Source of the DNA: Bradyrhizobium guangxiense
GTDB lineage: Bacteria; Pseudomonadota; Alphaproteobacteria; Rhizobiales; Xanthobacteraceae
Length of the DNA: 64,000 nt
NCBI RefSeq assembly: GCF_004114915.1
Contig: NZ_CP022219.1
Span: 1,518,501-1,582,500 of the forward strand
Direction: 5' to 3'
Shown in pieces: positions 1-8,466 of the stretch (position 1 is its first letter; the number at the start of each line of letters is the position of its first letter). The position numbers and the translations under genes were made by a program. Below the pieces are notes generated by a model. It searched no databases, had not been told where the DNA came from, and was given only the letters and a program-made list of their open reading frames with translations.

Positions 1-1
1 C

Positions 2-490
2 ATCGGGATATTCCAGGGCACGCCGCTGCTGCTGCAGCTCTTCGTCGTGTATTACGGATTGGCGCTCACCGGGCTGAAGCTCGATGCCTTCGTGGCGGTG
101 GCGATCGGCTTCACCGTGAATGCCTCCGCCTTCCTCGGCGAGATCTGGCGCGGCGCGATCCAGGCCGTGCCGCGTGGCCAGACCGAGGCGGCGATGGCGC
201 TTGGACTGCACTATTCGTCCCGCATGCGCGACATCGTGCTGCCGCAGGCAATCCGCATCTCGCTGCCCGCGACCATCGGCTATCTCGTGCAGCTCATCAA
301 GGGCACGTCGCTCGCCGCCATCGTCGGTTTCATCGAACTCGCTCGCGCCGGTCAAATCGTATCGAACCAGACCTTCCAGCCCTTGCTCGTCTTCGGCGTG
401 GTCGGCGCGATGTACTTCATCCTCTGCTGGCCCCTCTCATGGTGGGGCAGCCGGATGGAAGCCAGGCTTTCCCTGGCCAGTCAAAGGTAG
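2..490 (+). CDS. Polar amino acid-type ABC transporter permease, 5' end missing
   Basis: Inner-membrane permease of a HisM/GlnP-type importer. The reading frame is open from base 2, so the N-terminus lies outside the window. The first visible residues (FQGTPLLLQLFVVYYG) match the usual start of the conserved core of this family. The EAA loop that contacts the ATPase is seen as EAAMALGL followed by a VLPQA element, and hydrophobic segments continue to the C-terminus. The binding protein begins about 50 bases downstream and the ATPase follows, so these form one transport operon. The substrate cannot be read from this fragment. Confidence 0.92.
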   Translation: MGIFQGTPLLLQLFVVYYGLALTGLKLDAFVAVAIGFTVNASAFLGEIWRGAIQAVPRGQTEAAMALGLHYSSRMRDIVLPQAIRISLPATIGYLVQLIKGTSLAAIVGFIELARAGQIVSNQTFQPLLVFGVVGAMYFILCWPLSWWGSRMEARLSLASQR

Positions 491-541
491 GAACGGCGCA
501 CCTACTCAATCACAAACAGCCATCACCGGGAGGAGATACTC

Positions 542-1369
542 ATGTCGTTTTCACTCAATCGTCGTCGCTTCGGCATTGCCATGCTGGCGCTCGGGGCCAT
601 CGCTCTCGCGGGCAAATCGCAGGCGGGCACGTTGGAAGACGTGAAGAAGAAGGGCGTCGTCGTCATTGGCATTCAGGGCGACAATCCCCCCTGGGGCTAT
701 GTCGACAGCTCGGGAAAACAGGATGGCATCGATGCCGACATGGGGCGCGCCTTCGCCGAATATCTCGGCGTCAAGGCCGAGTTCGTCCCCCTGGCGGTGG
801 CCAATCGCATTCCGGCGCTGACCACAGGCCGCGTCGACATTCTGTTCGCAACCATGGCCATGCTGCCCGAGCGTGCGAAGGCGGTGCAGTATTCCAAGCC
901 CTACGTCGCCAACGAGATCACGCTGGTCGCTGCCCAGGCGACCCCGATCAGCAGCAATGCCGACATGGGCAAGTACGTCATCGGCGTTCCCAGGTCCTCC
1001 ACGCAGGATACTCAGGTCACCAACAACGCCCCGTCCGGGACCGAGATCCGCAGATTCGACGATGACGCCGCCACCATCCAGGCGCTGCTCTCTGGCCAAG
1101 TCCAGGCCGTCGGCGCGAACCTGTTTTATCCGCAGCGTCTCAATGCCGCGAAACCCGAACTTGGGTTCGAGCCCAAGCTTCACTTCACCGCTCTCTATAA
1201 CGGCGCTTGCACGCGCCTCGGAGAGAAGGAGTGGAACGCGACGGCCAACAAGTTCATCGACGAGATCAAGTCGAACGGCAAGTTGGCCGGTTTCTATGCC
1301 AAATGGATGAAGGTCCCGGTCCCTGTCTTCCCGGACTCCGTCCCCGGCGTTCCCTTCACCGTCCAGTAG
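542..1369 (+). CDS. ABC transporter substrate-binding protein, family 3
   Basis: Periplasmic binding protein of 275 residues, the normal size for the polar amino acid family. An N-terminal export signal with NRRRFG followed by a hydrophobic stretch ends near residue 28, and the arginines leave a Tat route possible. The mature part shows the family pattern: LEDVKKKGVVVIGIQGDNPPWGY near the start, DGIDADMGRAFAEYLG, and VDILFATMAM. The start is supported by GGGAGGAG upstream. The protein lies between its permease and its ATPase. The ligand is unknown; the dehydroquinate dehydratase in the same operon makes a quinate- or shikimate-like ligand possible, but that is inference. Confidence 0.93.
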   Translation: MSFSLNRRRFGIAMLALGAIALAGKSQAGTLEDVKKKGVVVIGIQGDNPPWGYVDSSGKQDGIDADMGRAFAEYLGVKAEFVPLAVANRIPALTTGRVDILFATMAMLPERAKAVQYSKPYVANEITLVAAQATPISSNADMGKYVIGVPRSSTQDTQVTNNAPSGTEIRRFDDDAATIQALLSGQVQAVGANLFYPQRLNAAKPELGFEPKLHFTALYNGACTRLGEKEWNATANKFIDEIKSNGKLAGFYAKWMKVPVPVFPDSVPGVPFTVQ

Positions 1370-1426
1370 CCACCGCGAGCGGCCGGCGCGATCCGCGTTG
1401 GCCGCCGCCCAACGGCGGAGACCAGC

Positions 1427-2173
1427 ATGCAGGACCAGATCCTGATCGAAATGAAGGGCGTGCAGAAATGGTACGGCGGGGACCAAGCTCTCCGCAACGT
1501 CGATCTCACTGTGCGCAGAGGTGAAAAGATCGTGCTCTGCGGCCCGTCCGGTTCAGGCAAGTCAACGCTGATCCGCTGCATCAACCGCCTGGAGCCGATC
1601 CAGCAGGGCACCATCGTGGTGAACGGTCACCGGCTGGACGACAGCATCAAGGCTATCGATGTCGTACGTCAGGACGTCGGCATGGTCTTTCAGAGCTTCA
1701 ATCTCTTTCCGCATATGACGGTCTTGCAGAACTGCATGCTCGCGCCCATTCGCGCGCGCCGCATCGGCAAGGCCGAGGCGGAAGCGACCGCGCGAAAATA
1801 TCTCGAGCGCGTGCACATCGGTGACCAGGCCGAGAAGTATCCGGCTCAGCTTTCGGGCGGTCAGCAACAGCGCGTCGCGATCGCGCGCGCGCTGTGTATG
1901 CAGCCGAAGGTCATGCTGTTTGACGAGCCAACCTCGGCGCTCGACCCTGAGATGGTCAAGGAGGTGCTGGATACGATGATCGGCCTCGCCAATGACGGCA
2001 TGACCATGATTTGCGTCACCCACGAGATGGGCTTTGCCCGCCAGGTTGCCGACCGGGTCATCTTCATGGCCGAAGGCCAGATCGTCGAAGAAGGCGCGCC
2101 CGACGCTTTCTTCCGCAGCCCACAGCACGCCCGCACCAGGCAGTTCCTTGGCGAAATCCTTGCCCATCACTGA
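1427..2173 (+). CDS. Polar amino acid-type ABC transporter ATP-binding protein
   Basis: Cytoplasmic ATPase of 248 residues that powers the importer encoded just upstream. All ABC motifs are visible in order: Walker [11 protein letters not shown]-loop in [13 protein letters not shown], signature [15 protein letters not shown], Walker [16 protein letters not shown], and the switch histidine in [18 protein letters not shown] is typical of the GlnQ/HisP subfamily. GGAGA lies upstream of the ATG. The gene ends 13 bases before the dehydroquinate dehydratase start, so co-transcription is very likely. Confidence 0.96.
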   Translation: MQDQILIEMKGVQKWYGGDQALRNVDLTVRRGEKIVLCGPSGSGKSTLIRCINRLEPIQQGTIVVNGHRLDDSIKAIDVVRQDVGMVFQSFNLFPHMTVLQNCMLAPIRARRIGKAEAEATARKYLERVHIGDQAEKYPAQLSGGQQQRVAIARALCMQPKVMLFDEPTSALDPEMVKEVLDTMIGLANDGMTMICVTHEMGFARQVADRVIFMAEGQIVEEGAPDAFFRSPQHARTRQFLGEILAHH

Positions 2174-2186
2174 ACGGAGGTCTTCC

Positions 2187-2636
2187 ATGAGCCGCCTTGT
2201 CTACGTCCTGAACGGGCCCAATCTCAATTTGCTCGGCAAGCGCCAGCCCCACATCTATGGCCACGATACGCTTGCGGACGTGGAGCGGGATTGCAGGGCG
2301 TTAGCCAACGAACTTGGCCTGGAGATTCGCTTCCATCAATCCAACAGAGAGTACGAGCTGATCGACTGGATCCACGAGGCGCGCGCGACGGCTGCCGGGA
2401 TCGTGATGAATCCCGCGGCTTTCACCCATACATCGGTCGCCATCCTTGATGCTCTGAACACGTTCGAGGGGACGGTGATCGAGGTGCATATTTCCAACGT
2501 CCACAAGCGCGAGGAATTCCGCCACCACTCGTTTGTCTCCAAAGGAGCCGATGGCGTCATCGCAGGCTTCGGCACCCAAGGTTATCTGCTCGGCTTGCGT
2601 CGCGTGGCCAAGCTGCTTGATGAGAAGAAGGGATAG
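2187..2636 (+). CDS. aroQ: Type II 3-dehydroquinate dehydratase
   Basis: Dodecameric type II dehydroquinase family, 149 residues (typical about 145-150), converting 3-dehydroquinate to 3-dehydroshikimate. The family hallmarks are visible: [11 protein letters not shown] near residue 9, catalytic Tyr24 in [18 protein letters not shown], and the [17 protein letters not shown] segment. The start was placed at the ATG preceded by ACGGAGGTC rather than at an earlier in-frame codon inside the ATPase gene. Its place at the end of a transporter operon, rather than among shikimate pathway genes, suggests a catabolic (quinate/shikimate) role. A biosynthetic role cannot be excluded. Confidence 0.95.
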   Translation: MSRLVYVLNGPNLNLLGKRQPHIYGHDTLADVERDCRALANELGLEIRFHQSNREYELIDWIHEARATAAGIVMNPAAFTHTSVAILDALNTFEGTVIEVHISNVHKREEFRHHSFVSKGADGVIAGFGTQGYLLGLRRVAKLLDEKKG

Positions 2637-2730
2637 CATCGGATGGCGGCGCCCGTCCGCCTGGCGTGGCCGAGGAGCGCTGCACAGCTCTGCGACAGAT
2701 CGGGCCTGCCCCCGCCATTCTCACCGTGTC

Positions 2731-3489
2731 TCAGACCCAGCCGCCATCGACGATGTAGTGTTGAGCGGTGCAGGCGGAGGCCTCGTCGGACGCGAGAAAG
2801 ACGGTGAACTTCGCAACTTCGTCCGGCACCAGCCTGCGCTTCAGGCACTGGCGCTGCTGCAACTCGATCTCGCCGGCCGGCGTCATCCATTTCTCGAGCT
2901 GCCGCTCGGTCATGATCCAGCCCGGCGCGACGGCGTTGACGCGAATATTGTAGGGGCCGTAGTCGCGCGCCAGCGAGCGCGTCAGCCCGATCACGCCCGA
3001 TTTGCTGGCGGTGTAGGCGGCCATGCCGCCTTGTCCTGCGATCCACGACACCGAGCCGAAATTGATGATGGCACCGGCATTGGCCGCCTTCATGTCCGGC
3101 AACACGGCCTGCGACGCAAAGAACTGGTGCTTCAAGTTCACCGCGATGCGGTCGTCCCAATAGTCCGGCGTCATCTCCTCGGTGTTGTGCCGCTCGTCAT
3201 GCGCGGCATTGTTGATCAGGATGTTGATCGGGCCATGAGCCTTGCGTGCCTCGACGACGCCGGCACGGAGTGCGGGGATGTCGGTGAGGTCGACGTGCTG
3301 GAAATGCGCGGCCATGCCCTGGTCGGACAGCTCGCGCGCCAGGCGCTGTCCCTCGTCGCGCTTGATGTCGAAGAACACCACCTTGGATCTCTGCTCCGCA
3401 AAACGCCGCACGATCGCAGCGCCGATTCCGGATGCGCCACCGGTGACGAGCACGACCTTGCCGGCGAGGTCGGAATAGATGGCAGCCAT
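2731..3489 (-). CDS. SDR-family aldose 1-dehydrogenase (XylB-like)
   Basis: Classical short-chain dehydrogenase of 252 residues. The cofactor motif is TGGASGIG, followed by INNAAHDERH, and the catalytic Ser-Tyr-Lys are in GSVSW and AAYTASKSG. Many fixed positions recall Caulobacter D-xylose 1-dehydrogenase as I remember it: EEMTPDYWDDR, NLKHQFFA, EKWMTPAGE, QCLKRRLVP and a DGGW tail. The start is the ATG preceded by GAGGTG; the longer frame has no better signal. The gene is divergent from a sugar ABC operon, which supports oxidation of an imported aldose to its lactone. The exact sugar is not known. Confidence 0.88.
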   Translation of the reverse strand: MAAIYSDLAGKVVLVTGGASGIGAAIVRRFAEQRSKVVFFDIKRDEGQRLARELSDQGMAAHFQHVDLTDIPALRAGVVEARKAHGPINILINNAAHDERHNTEEMTPDYWDDRIAVNLKHQFFASQAVLPDMKAANAGAIINFGSVSWIAGQGGMAAYTASKSGVIGLTRSLARDYGPYNIRVNAVAPGWIMTERQLEKWMTPAGEIELQQRQCLKRRLVPDEVAKFTVFLASDEASACTAQHYIVDGGWV

Positions 3490-3595
3490 GGGCACCTCGG
3501 TTTGTTGCGGTCGGCGCGGCGGGCGGCCACCGACTCTTTTCCAAACCTTAGCCATTCCATTGGTGAGGTGCATAGATCAGATTTTGTGTTGCGTA

Positions 3596-3610
3596 CCTCA
3601 AAAATTGAGG
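3596..3610. promoter_or_regulatory. Palindrome, possible operator of the sugar cassette
   Basis: CCTCAAAAATTGAGG is a perfect dyad with a three-base centre. It lies in the 163-base gap between the divergent aldose dehydrogenase and the sugar-binding protein gene, 42 bases before the ATG of the latter. Its position suits an operator, perhaps for the LacI-family protein encoded at the end of the cassette. The sequence is not a canonical LacI-family operator, which usually has a central CG pair. Confidence 0.35.
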
Positions 3611-3652
3611 GCAGGATTGCGCCAAAGAATAAAAGCCGGTCGGGAGGATGTG

Positions 3653-4912
3653 ATGAGATTGCTCGGGAAACTGGGACTCGCCGCTGTCGCATGCCTGCTT
3701 TGGGCCAATGTCGCGTCAGCCGACATCACGGTGAAATGGCTGCACATCGAGGTCAACCCGGCCCAGGTGAAGATCTGGGACGAGGTCGCCCGTGCCTATG
3801 AGGCAGCGCATCCGGGCGTCAAAATCGAGATGCAGTTCCTCGAGAACGAGGCCTACAAGGCCAAGCTGCCGACGATCCTGCAATCCAAGGATCGTCCGAA
3901 CATCATCTACAGCTGGGCGGGCGGGGTCCTGAAGACCCAGATCGAGGCCGGCGTGCTCGACGACATCACCGATCAGGTGAAGGGTTACAGCGATAGCCTG
4001 ACACCGGCGGCGCTCGCGGCCTTTACCAGCAATGGCAAGGTCTACGGCCTGCCGACCGCGCTGTCGCAAGTCGGCTTCCTCTGCAACAAGGAACTGATGG
4101 CGAAAGCGAAGGTCGATCCCGCCGCGATCAAGACCTGGGACGATCTGCTCGCCGCCGTGAAGACGCTGAAGGGCGCCGGCGTGACGCCGATCGTGGTCGG
4201 CGGCGCCGACAAATGGCCGCTGCATTTCTACTGGACGCATCTGGCGGTGCGCATCGGCGGCAAGGCCGCGTTCGACGCGGCGCTGCGCGGTGAGAATGGC
4301 GGTTTCGCCGGCGAGACCTTCCAGAAATCCGGTGAGCTGTTCAAGCAGCTCGTCGATCTCCAGCCCTTCCAGAACGGCTTCCTCGGCTTCAAGAATCCGC
4401 AGGCCGTCGGCTATTTCGGCGACGGAAAGGCCGCGATGACGCTCGCGATCTCGACCGTCTATCACCTACAGCGCGCGCTCGCGGCGGACAAGGTTGGTCT
4501 GGGCGATGACAAGATCTGCTGGTTCGACTTCCCGGTCGTCGCGGGCGGCAAGGGCGCGCCGACCGACACGCTCGGCGGCATCACCGGCTGGCTGGTCACC
4601 AAGGGTTCGCCGAAGGAGGCCGTCGATTTCCTGAAATACTTCGTCTCCAAGGAGGTGCAGACGCGGCTTGCGGCGGCCAATTTCATCATCCCGGTGGTGC
4701 AGGGTGCCGATGCCGGCCTCAACAATTCCTTCATGAAGCTGATCGCGGCCAATCTGGCGAAGTCAAACTACCACCAGAACTTCTACGACCAGAGCCTCGG
4801 CCCCTCGGTCGGCCGCGTCGTCAACGATGTCAGCGCGGAGATTGCGGGCGGCAGCATGGCCCCGCAGGACGCTGCGAAAGCGATCGAGGCGGCTTGGAAG
4901 CAGGGCAATTGA
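3653..4912 (+). CDS. Sugar ABC transporter substrate-binding protein, family 1
   Basis: Periplasmic carbohydrate-binding protein of 419 residues, the usual size for family 1 (MalE/UgpB-like). The signal peptide LLGKLGLAAVACLLWANVAS is cleaved before ADITVKW. Family-like stretches include YEAAHPGVKIEMQFLENEAYKAKL, IYSWAGG and GKAAMTL. The start is the ATG of GTGATG after CGGGAGGA; longer upstream frames run into the divergent promoter region. The stop overlaps the first permease start (TGATG), so translation is probably coupled. Confidence 0.94.
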   Translation: MRLLGKLGLAAVACLLWANVASADITVKWLHIEVNPAQVKIWDEVARAYEAAHPGVKIEMQFLENEAYKAKLPTILQSKDRPNIIYSWAGGVLKTQIEAGVLDDITDQVKGYSDSLTPAALAAFTSNGKVYGLPTALSQVGFLCNKELMAKAKVDPAAIKTWDDLLAAVKTLKGAGVTPIVVGGADKWPLHFYWTHLAVRIGGKAAFDAALRGENGGFAGETFQKSGELFKQLVDLQPFQNGFLGFKNPQAVGYFGDGKAAMTLAISTVYHLQRALAADKVGLGDDKICWFDFPVVAGGKGAPTDTLGGITGWLVTKGSPKEAVDFLKYFVSKEVQTRLAAANFIIPVVQGADAGLNNSFMKLIAANLAKSNYHQNFYDQSLGPSVGRVVNDVSAEIAGGSMAPQDAAKAIEAAWKQGN

Positions 4913-5856
4913 TGTTGCAACGGCGCATCGCGAGCGCGTGGGCGATGGGCGTCGTGAAGCCGACGTCCTCGCCGCGTGCGGTTCGCGGCCCCACCTGGGA
5001 CGGACGCTTCACCGTCCTGATCCTGTTCCTGCCGCCGGCGCTGCTGCTGTTCACGCTGTTCGTGGTGCTGCCGATCGGCGAGGCCGCCTGGTACTCGGCT
5101 TTCAACTGGAACGGGTTCGGCAAGCCGACGAACTGGATCGGCCTCGACAATTACCGCTTCGTGCTGGAGACCCGGGCCTTCTGGCTCGCGCTGCGCAACA
5201 ACGGGCTGATCATCGCCGTTTCGCTCGCCGTCCAGCTGCCGCTTGCGCTCACGCTGGCCCTCATGCTCGCGGAACGCTTTCGCGAGGCTGTGGCGCTGCG
5301 CATGCTGTTCTTCATGCCCTACATCCTCGCCGAGATCGCGACCGGGCTGATCTTCAGCTTCGTCTATGACGGCGACTACGGCCTGGTTGCCTCGATCTGG
5401 CGCACGTTCGGCGCCGAGCCTCCGCATCTGCTGGCCTCGACCGACACGGCGATGCTGGCGGTGCTGATCGTGGTGGTCTGGAAATATTTCGGCTTCCACA
5501 TGATGCTGTTCATCGCCGCGCTTCAAAGCCTCGACAAGAGCCTGGTCGAGGCCGCCCGGATCGACGGCGCGACGCGGACGCAGACACTGCGCCACGTCGT
5601 GGTCCCCTTGCTCTATCCGACCATCCGTCTGTCCGTGTTCTTTGCCATCATCGGCTCCTTGCAGCTGTTCGATCTCGTCATGCCGCTGACGCGCGGAGGG
5701 CCGGCCGATTCGTCGAACACGATGGTGAGCTTTCTCTACAACAATGGCATCTCGCGCATGCGGGTCGGCTATGGCAGCGCCATCGGCGTCATCCTGTTCG
5801 CGATCTGCGTGACCTTTGCCTTCACCTACAAGCGATGGTTCATGCGCGATGAGTAG
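4912..5856 (+). CDS. Sugar ABC transporter permease 1 (MalF/UgpA type)
   Basis: Inner-membrane permease of 314 residues. After a basic N-terminus there are about six hydrophobic segments, beginning with LLLFTLFVVLPIGEAAWYSA. The EAA loop reads EAARIDGATRTQTLRHVVVP and is followed by PLLYPTIRLS, as in the MalF group. The ATG overlaps the stop of the binding protein gene, and the 3' end overlaps the second permease by eight bases. The two permeases should form the translocation pore as a heterodimer. Confidence 0.94.
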   Translation: MLQRRIASAWAMGVVKPTSSPRAVRGPTWDGRFTVLILFLPPALLLFTLFVVLPIGEAAWYSAFNWNGFGKPTNWIGLDNYRFVLETRAFWLALRNNGLIIAVSLAVQLPLALTLALMLAERFREAVALRMLFFMPYILAEIATGLIFSFVYDGDYGLVASIWRTFGAEPPHLLASTDTAMLAVLIVVVWKYFGFHMMLFIAALQSLDKSLVEAARIDGATRTQTLRHVVVPLLYPTIRLSVFFAIIGSLQLFDLVMPLTRGGPADSSNTMVSFLYNNGISRMRVGYGSAIGVILFAICVTFAFTYKRWFMRDE

Positions 5857-6694
5857 TGCCGGGGCCAGAAGCGCATTCGATCCCGCCGGGCTGTTCAAGG
5901 CGCTGTTCCTCGGCCTGATCGCGATCTTTGTGCTGGTGCCGCTGCTTGCGACTCTGCTCGGCGGCTTCAAGTCGCTCGGCGAGCTTCGCGTCAATCCGTT
6001 CGGCCTGCCCAGGCATTGGGAGTGGCAGAACTACGCCGACATCCTGTTCTCGGCGCGCTACTGGCAGCTCCTGCGCAATTCGTTGGTCATCTCGACGCTG
6101 GCGGTGACGCTGACCCTGATCACGGCTTCGATGGCCGCGTTCACCTTTGCACACGTCAGGTTCTTCGGGAGTTCGATGCTGCTCAGCTATCTGACGCTGG
6201 GCCTGCTGTTTCCCGCTGCGACCGCCGTGCTGCCTCTGTTCATCAAGGTGCGGGATCTCGGCCTGCTCGATACCTATTTCGGCGTCGCGCTGCCGCAGGT
6301 GGCGTTCAGCCTCGCCATGAGCGTGCTGCTGCTGCGCCGCTTCTTCAAGGACATTCCGTATGAGCTGCTCGAGGCCGCGCTGGTCGACGGCTGCAGCTAC
6401 GTCAAGTTCTTCCGCTATGTGACGTTGCCCTTGTCGCGTCCGATCCTGGCGACTGTCGGTACCATCACCTTCGTCAACAGCTGGAACGCCTATCTGCTGC
6501 CGCTGGTGATGTTGAACACCGATGCGCTGTATCCTTGGCCGCTCGGCATCATGGTCTACCAGGGCGAATACTCGTCCGAATGGCACCTGATCCTGGCCTT
6601 CATCACGCTCACCATCCTGCCCACGATCATTCTGTTCCTGCTGGCGCAGAAGCACATCGTGGCCGGTCTCACCGCAGGCGCGGTCAAGGGATGA
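5849..6694 (+). CDS. Sugar ABC transporter permease 2 (MalG/UgpE type)
   Basis: Partner permease of 281 residues. The expected pattern is present: an N-terminal membrane segment, PFGLPRHWEWQNYADILF (the MalG-type periplasmic region), RNSLVISTLAVTLTLI, and an EAA loop reading LLEAALVDGCSYVKFFRYVTLP. The start overlaps the end of the preceding permease. No ATP-binding subunit follows; the next gene is an oxidoreductase. An ATPase encoded elsewhere must therefore energise this importer. Confidence 0.94.
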   Translation: MSSAGARSAFDPAGLFKALFLGLIAIFVLVPLLATLLGGFKSLGELRVNPFGLPRHWEWQNYADILFSARYWQLLRNSLVISTLAVTLTLITASMAAFTFAHVRFFGSSMLLSYLTLGLLFPAATAVLPLFIKVRDLGLLDTYFGVALPQVAFSLAMSVLLLRRFFKDIPYELLEAALVDGCSYVKFFRYVTLPLSRPILATVGTITFVNSWNAYLLPLVMLNTDALYPWPLGIMVYQGEYSSEWHLILAFITLTILPTIILFLLAQKHIVAGLTAGAVKG

Positions 6695-6713
6695 GCCATA
6701 TCGGGAGATCACA

Positions 6714-7811
6714 ATGAGAAAAGTCGGCATCGGAATCATCGGCTGCGGTGTGATCAGCACCGCCTATCTCAAGGCGGCTCAGCGCTTTCCGGACATGGAG
6801 GTCAGGGCGCTCGCCGACATGCGCAGCGAGGTTGCCGAGCGCCAGGGAGCGGCATTCGGTCTGCCGGCGATGCGGGTCGACCAATTGCTGAAGCGCGACG
6901 ATGTCGAGATCGTCGTCAATCTCACGGTGCCGCTCGCCCACACCGATGTCAGCCTGGCGGTGCTGAACGCCGGCAAGCACGTGCATTCGGAGAAGCCGCT
7001 CGGCATCAACGTCGCCGAAGCGCGCAAGGTGATGGAGCTTGCCTCACAGAAGAATCTGCGCGTCGGCTGCGCACCCGATACGTTCCTTGGCGGCGGCCAT
7101 CAGACCGCGCGCAAGCTGATCGACGACGGCGTGATCGGCACGCCCGTCGGGGGCAGCGCATTCTTCGGCTGCCCCGGCCACGAGCGCTGGCACCCGGCAC
7201 CCGGCTTCTACTACCTGCGTGGCGGCGGGCCGATGCTCGACATGGGGCCGTACTACATCACCGATCTCGTGCAATTGCTCGGTCCGGTCGCCAGCGTGAT
7301 GGGCTCGACCGCGCGTCCGAAGGCCGAGCGTCTCGTCACCAGCCAGCCGATGAACGGCGCGCTGATTCCGGTCGAGGTCGCGACCCATGTCGCGGGGACG
7401 CTGGAGTTCGAAAGTGGCGCGGTCGTGTCGATCACGATGAGCTTCGATGTGCCGAAGCATCGGCATGCGCCGATTGAGATCTACGGCGACAAGGGCAGCA
7501 TGCTGGTGCCCGACCCAAATCGCTTCGGCGGTGAGGTTCAGGTGGCGAAGACCGGCGGCGAATGGGAAGCGATGCCGCTGACGCACGGTCACGTCGAGGG
7601 CGAGTTCCGCTCGATCGGCGTCGCCGACATGGCTGGCGCGGGCCTGAACGACCGGCCGCATCGTGCCAGCGGCGCGCTGGCCTTCCACGTGCTGGAGGTG
7701 ATGGAGGCGTTCCAGACCTCCGCCGACGAGGGCCGCCGCGTCAAGATCGAGAGCCGCGTCGAGCGGCCGGCGATGCTGCCGGCCGGGCGCGAAACCGGAC
7801 AGATCGACTGA
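6714..7811 (+). CDS. Gfo/Idh/MocA-family sugar oxidoreductase
   Basis: NAD(P)-dependent dehydrogenase of 365 residues. The Rossmann motif is GIGIIGCGVIS at the N-terminus, and the family signature EKP lies in HVHSEKPLG near residue 95. The C-terminal half is the usual substrate-binding beta-sheet domain. CGGTGT-poor but acceptable GGGAGATCACA precedes the ATG. It sits between the sugar permeases and a ThuA-like gene. In Sinorhizobium the thuB and thuA genes of the trehalose/maltose cluster encode the same pair, so a role in oxidising an imported glycoside is likely. Confidence 0.93.
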   Translation: MRKVGIGIIGCGVISTAYLKAAQRFPDMEVRALADMRSEVAERQGAAFGLPAMRVDQLLKRDDVEIVVNLTVPLAHTDVSLAVLNAGKHVHSEKPLGINVAEARKVMELASQKNLRVGCAPDTFLGGGHQTARKLIDDGVIGTPVGGSAFFGCPGHERWHPAPGFYYLRGGGPMLDMGPYYITDLVQLLGPVASVMGSTARPKAERLVTSQPMNGALIPVEVATHVAGTLEFESGAVVSITMSFDVPKHRHAPIEIYGDKGSMLVPDPNRFGGEVQVAKTGGEWEAMPLTHGHVEGEFRSIGVADMAGAGLNDRPHRASGALAFHVLEVMEAFQTSADEGRRVKIESRVERPAMLPAGRETGQID

Positions 7812-7821
7812 GGGAACGACC

Positions 7822-8466
7822 ATGCGCAAGGCAATGATTGTATGGGGTGGCTGGCCGGGGCACGACCCCGATCTCTGCGCTTCGATGATCCGTGGCTGGC
7901 TGAGGGCGGAGGGCTTCGAGGTGCGGGTCGAAACCACGACGGCAGCGTTCGCCGATCCCGCGATTCACGATCTGTCGCTGATCATACCGATCTACACGAT
8001 GTCGAAGATCGAGAAGGCGGAAGCGCTCAATCTCTGCGATGCGGTGCGCAATGGAGTCGGACTTGCCGGCCATCATGGCGGCATGTGCGATGCCTTCCGC
8101 GAGTCGGTCGATTACCAGTTCCTGTGCGGCGGGCAATGGGTCGCCCATCCCGGCAACATCATCGACTACAAGGTCGACTTGACGAAACCGGATGATCCCA
8201 TCATGACGGGTCTGAAGAGCTTCGAGCATCGGTCAGAGCAATATTACATGCATGTCGACCCCGCCAACGAGGTCTTGGCAACCACGACTTTCACCGGCGA
8301 GCACGCGCCCTGGATCGACGGCGTGGTGATGCCTGTGGTGTGGAAGAAGCGCTATGGCGCCGGGAGGGTGTTCTATTCCTCGCTGGGCCACCGCGCCTAC
8401 GAGCTCGACGTCCCGGAGATCCGGACGCTGATGACCCGCGGCATGCTGTGGGCCGCGCGCGAATGA
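7822..8466 (+). CDS. ThuA-like domain protein
   Basis: Cytoplasmic protein of 214 residues with the ThuA fold, related to class I glutamine amidotransferases. Visible elements are VWGGWPGHDPDLCASMI, LIIPIYTM, GLAGHHGGMCDAF, a WVAHPGN segment, and the C-terminal GRVFYSSLGHRAYEL typical of the family. The usual nucleophile region carries HHGG rather than a catalytic Cys triad, as in other ThuA proteins. It starts ten bases after the oxidoreductase and its stop overlaps the regulator start. Biochemical function in the family is poorly defined; a link to disaccharide catabolism is known genetically. Confidence 0.9.
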   Translation: MRKAMIVWGGWPGHDPDLCASMIRGWLRAEGFEVRVETTTAAFADPAIHDLSLIIPIYTMSKIEKAEALNLCDAVRNGVGLAGHHGGMCDAFRESVDYQFLCGGQWVAHPGNIIDYKVDLTKPDDPIMTGLKSFEHRSEQYYMHVDPANEVLATTTFTGEHAPWIDGVVMPVVWKKRYGAGRVFYSSLGHRAYELDVPEIRTLMTRGMLWAARE

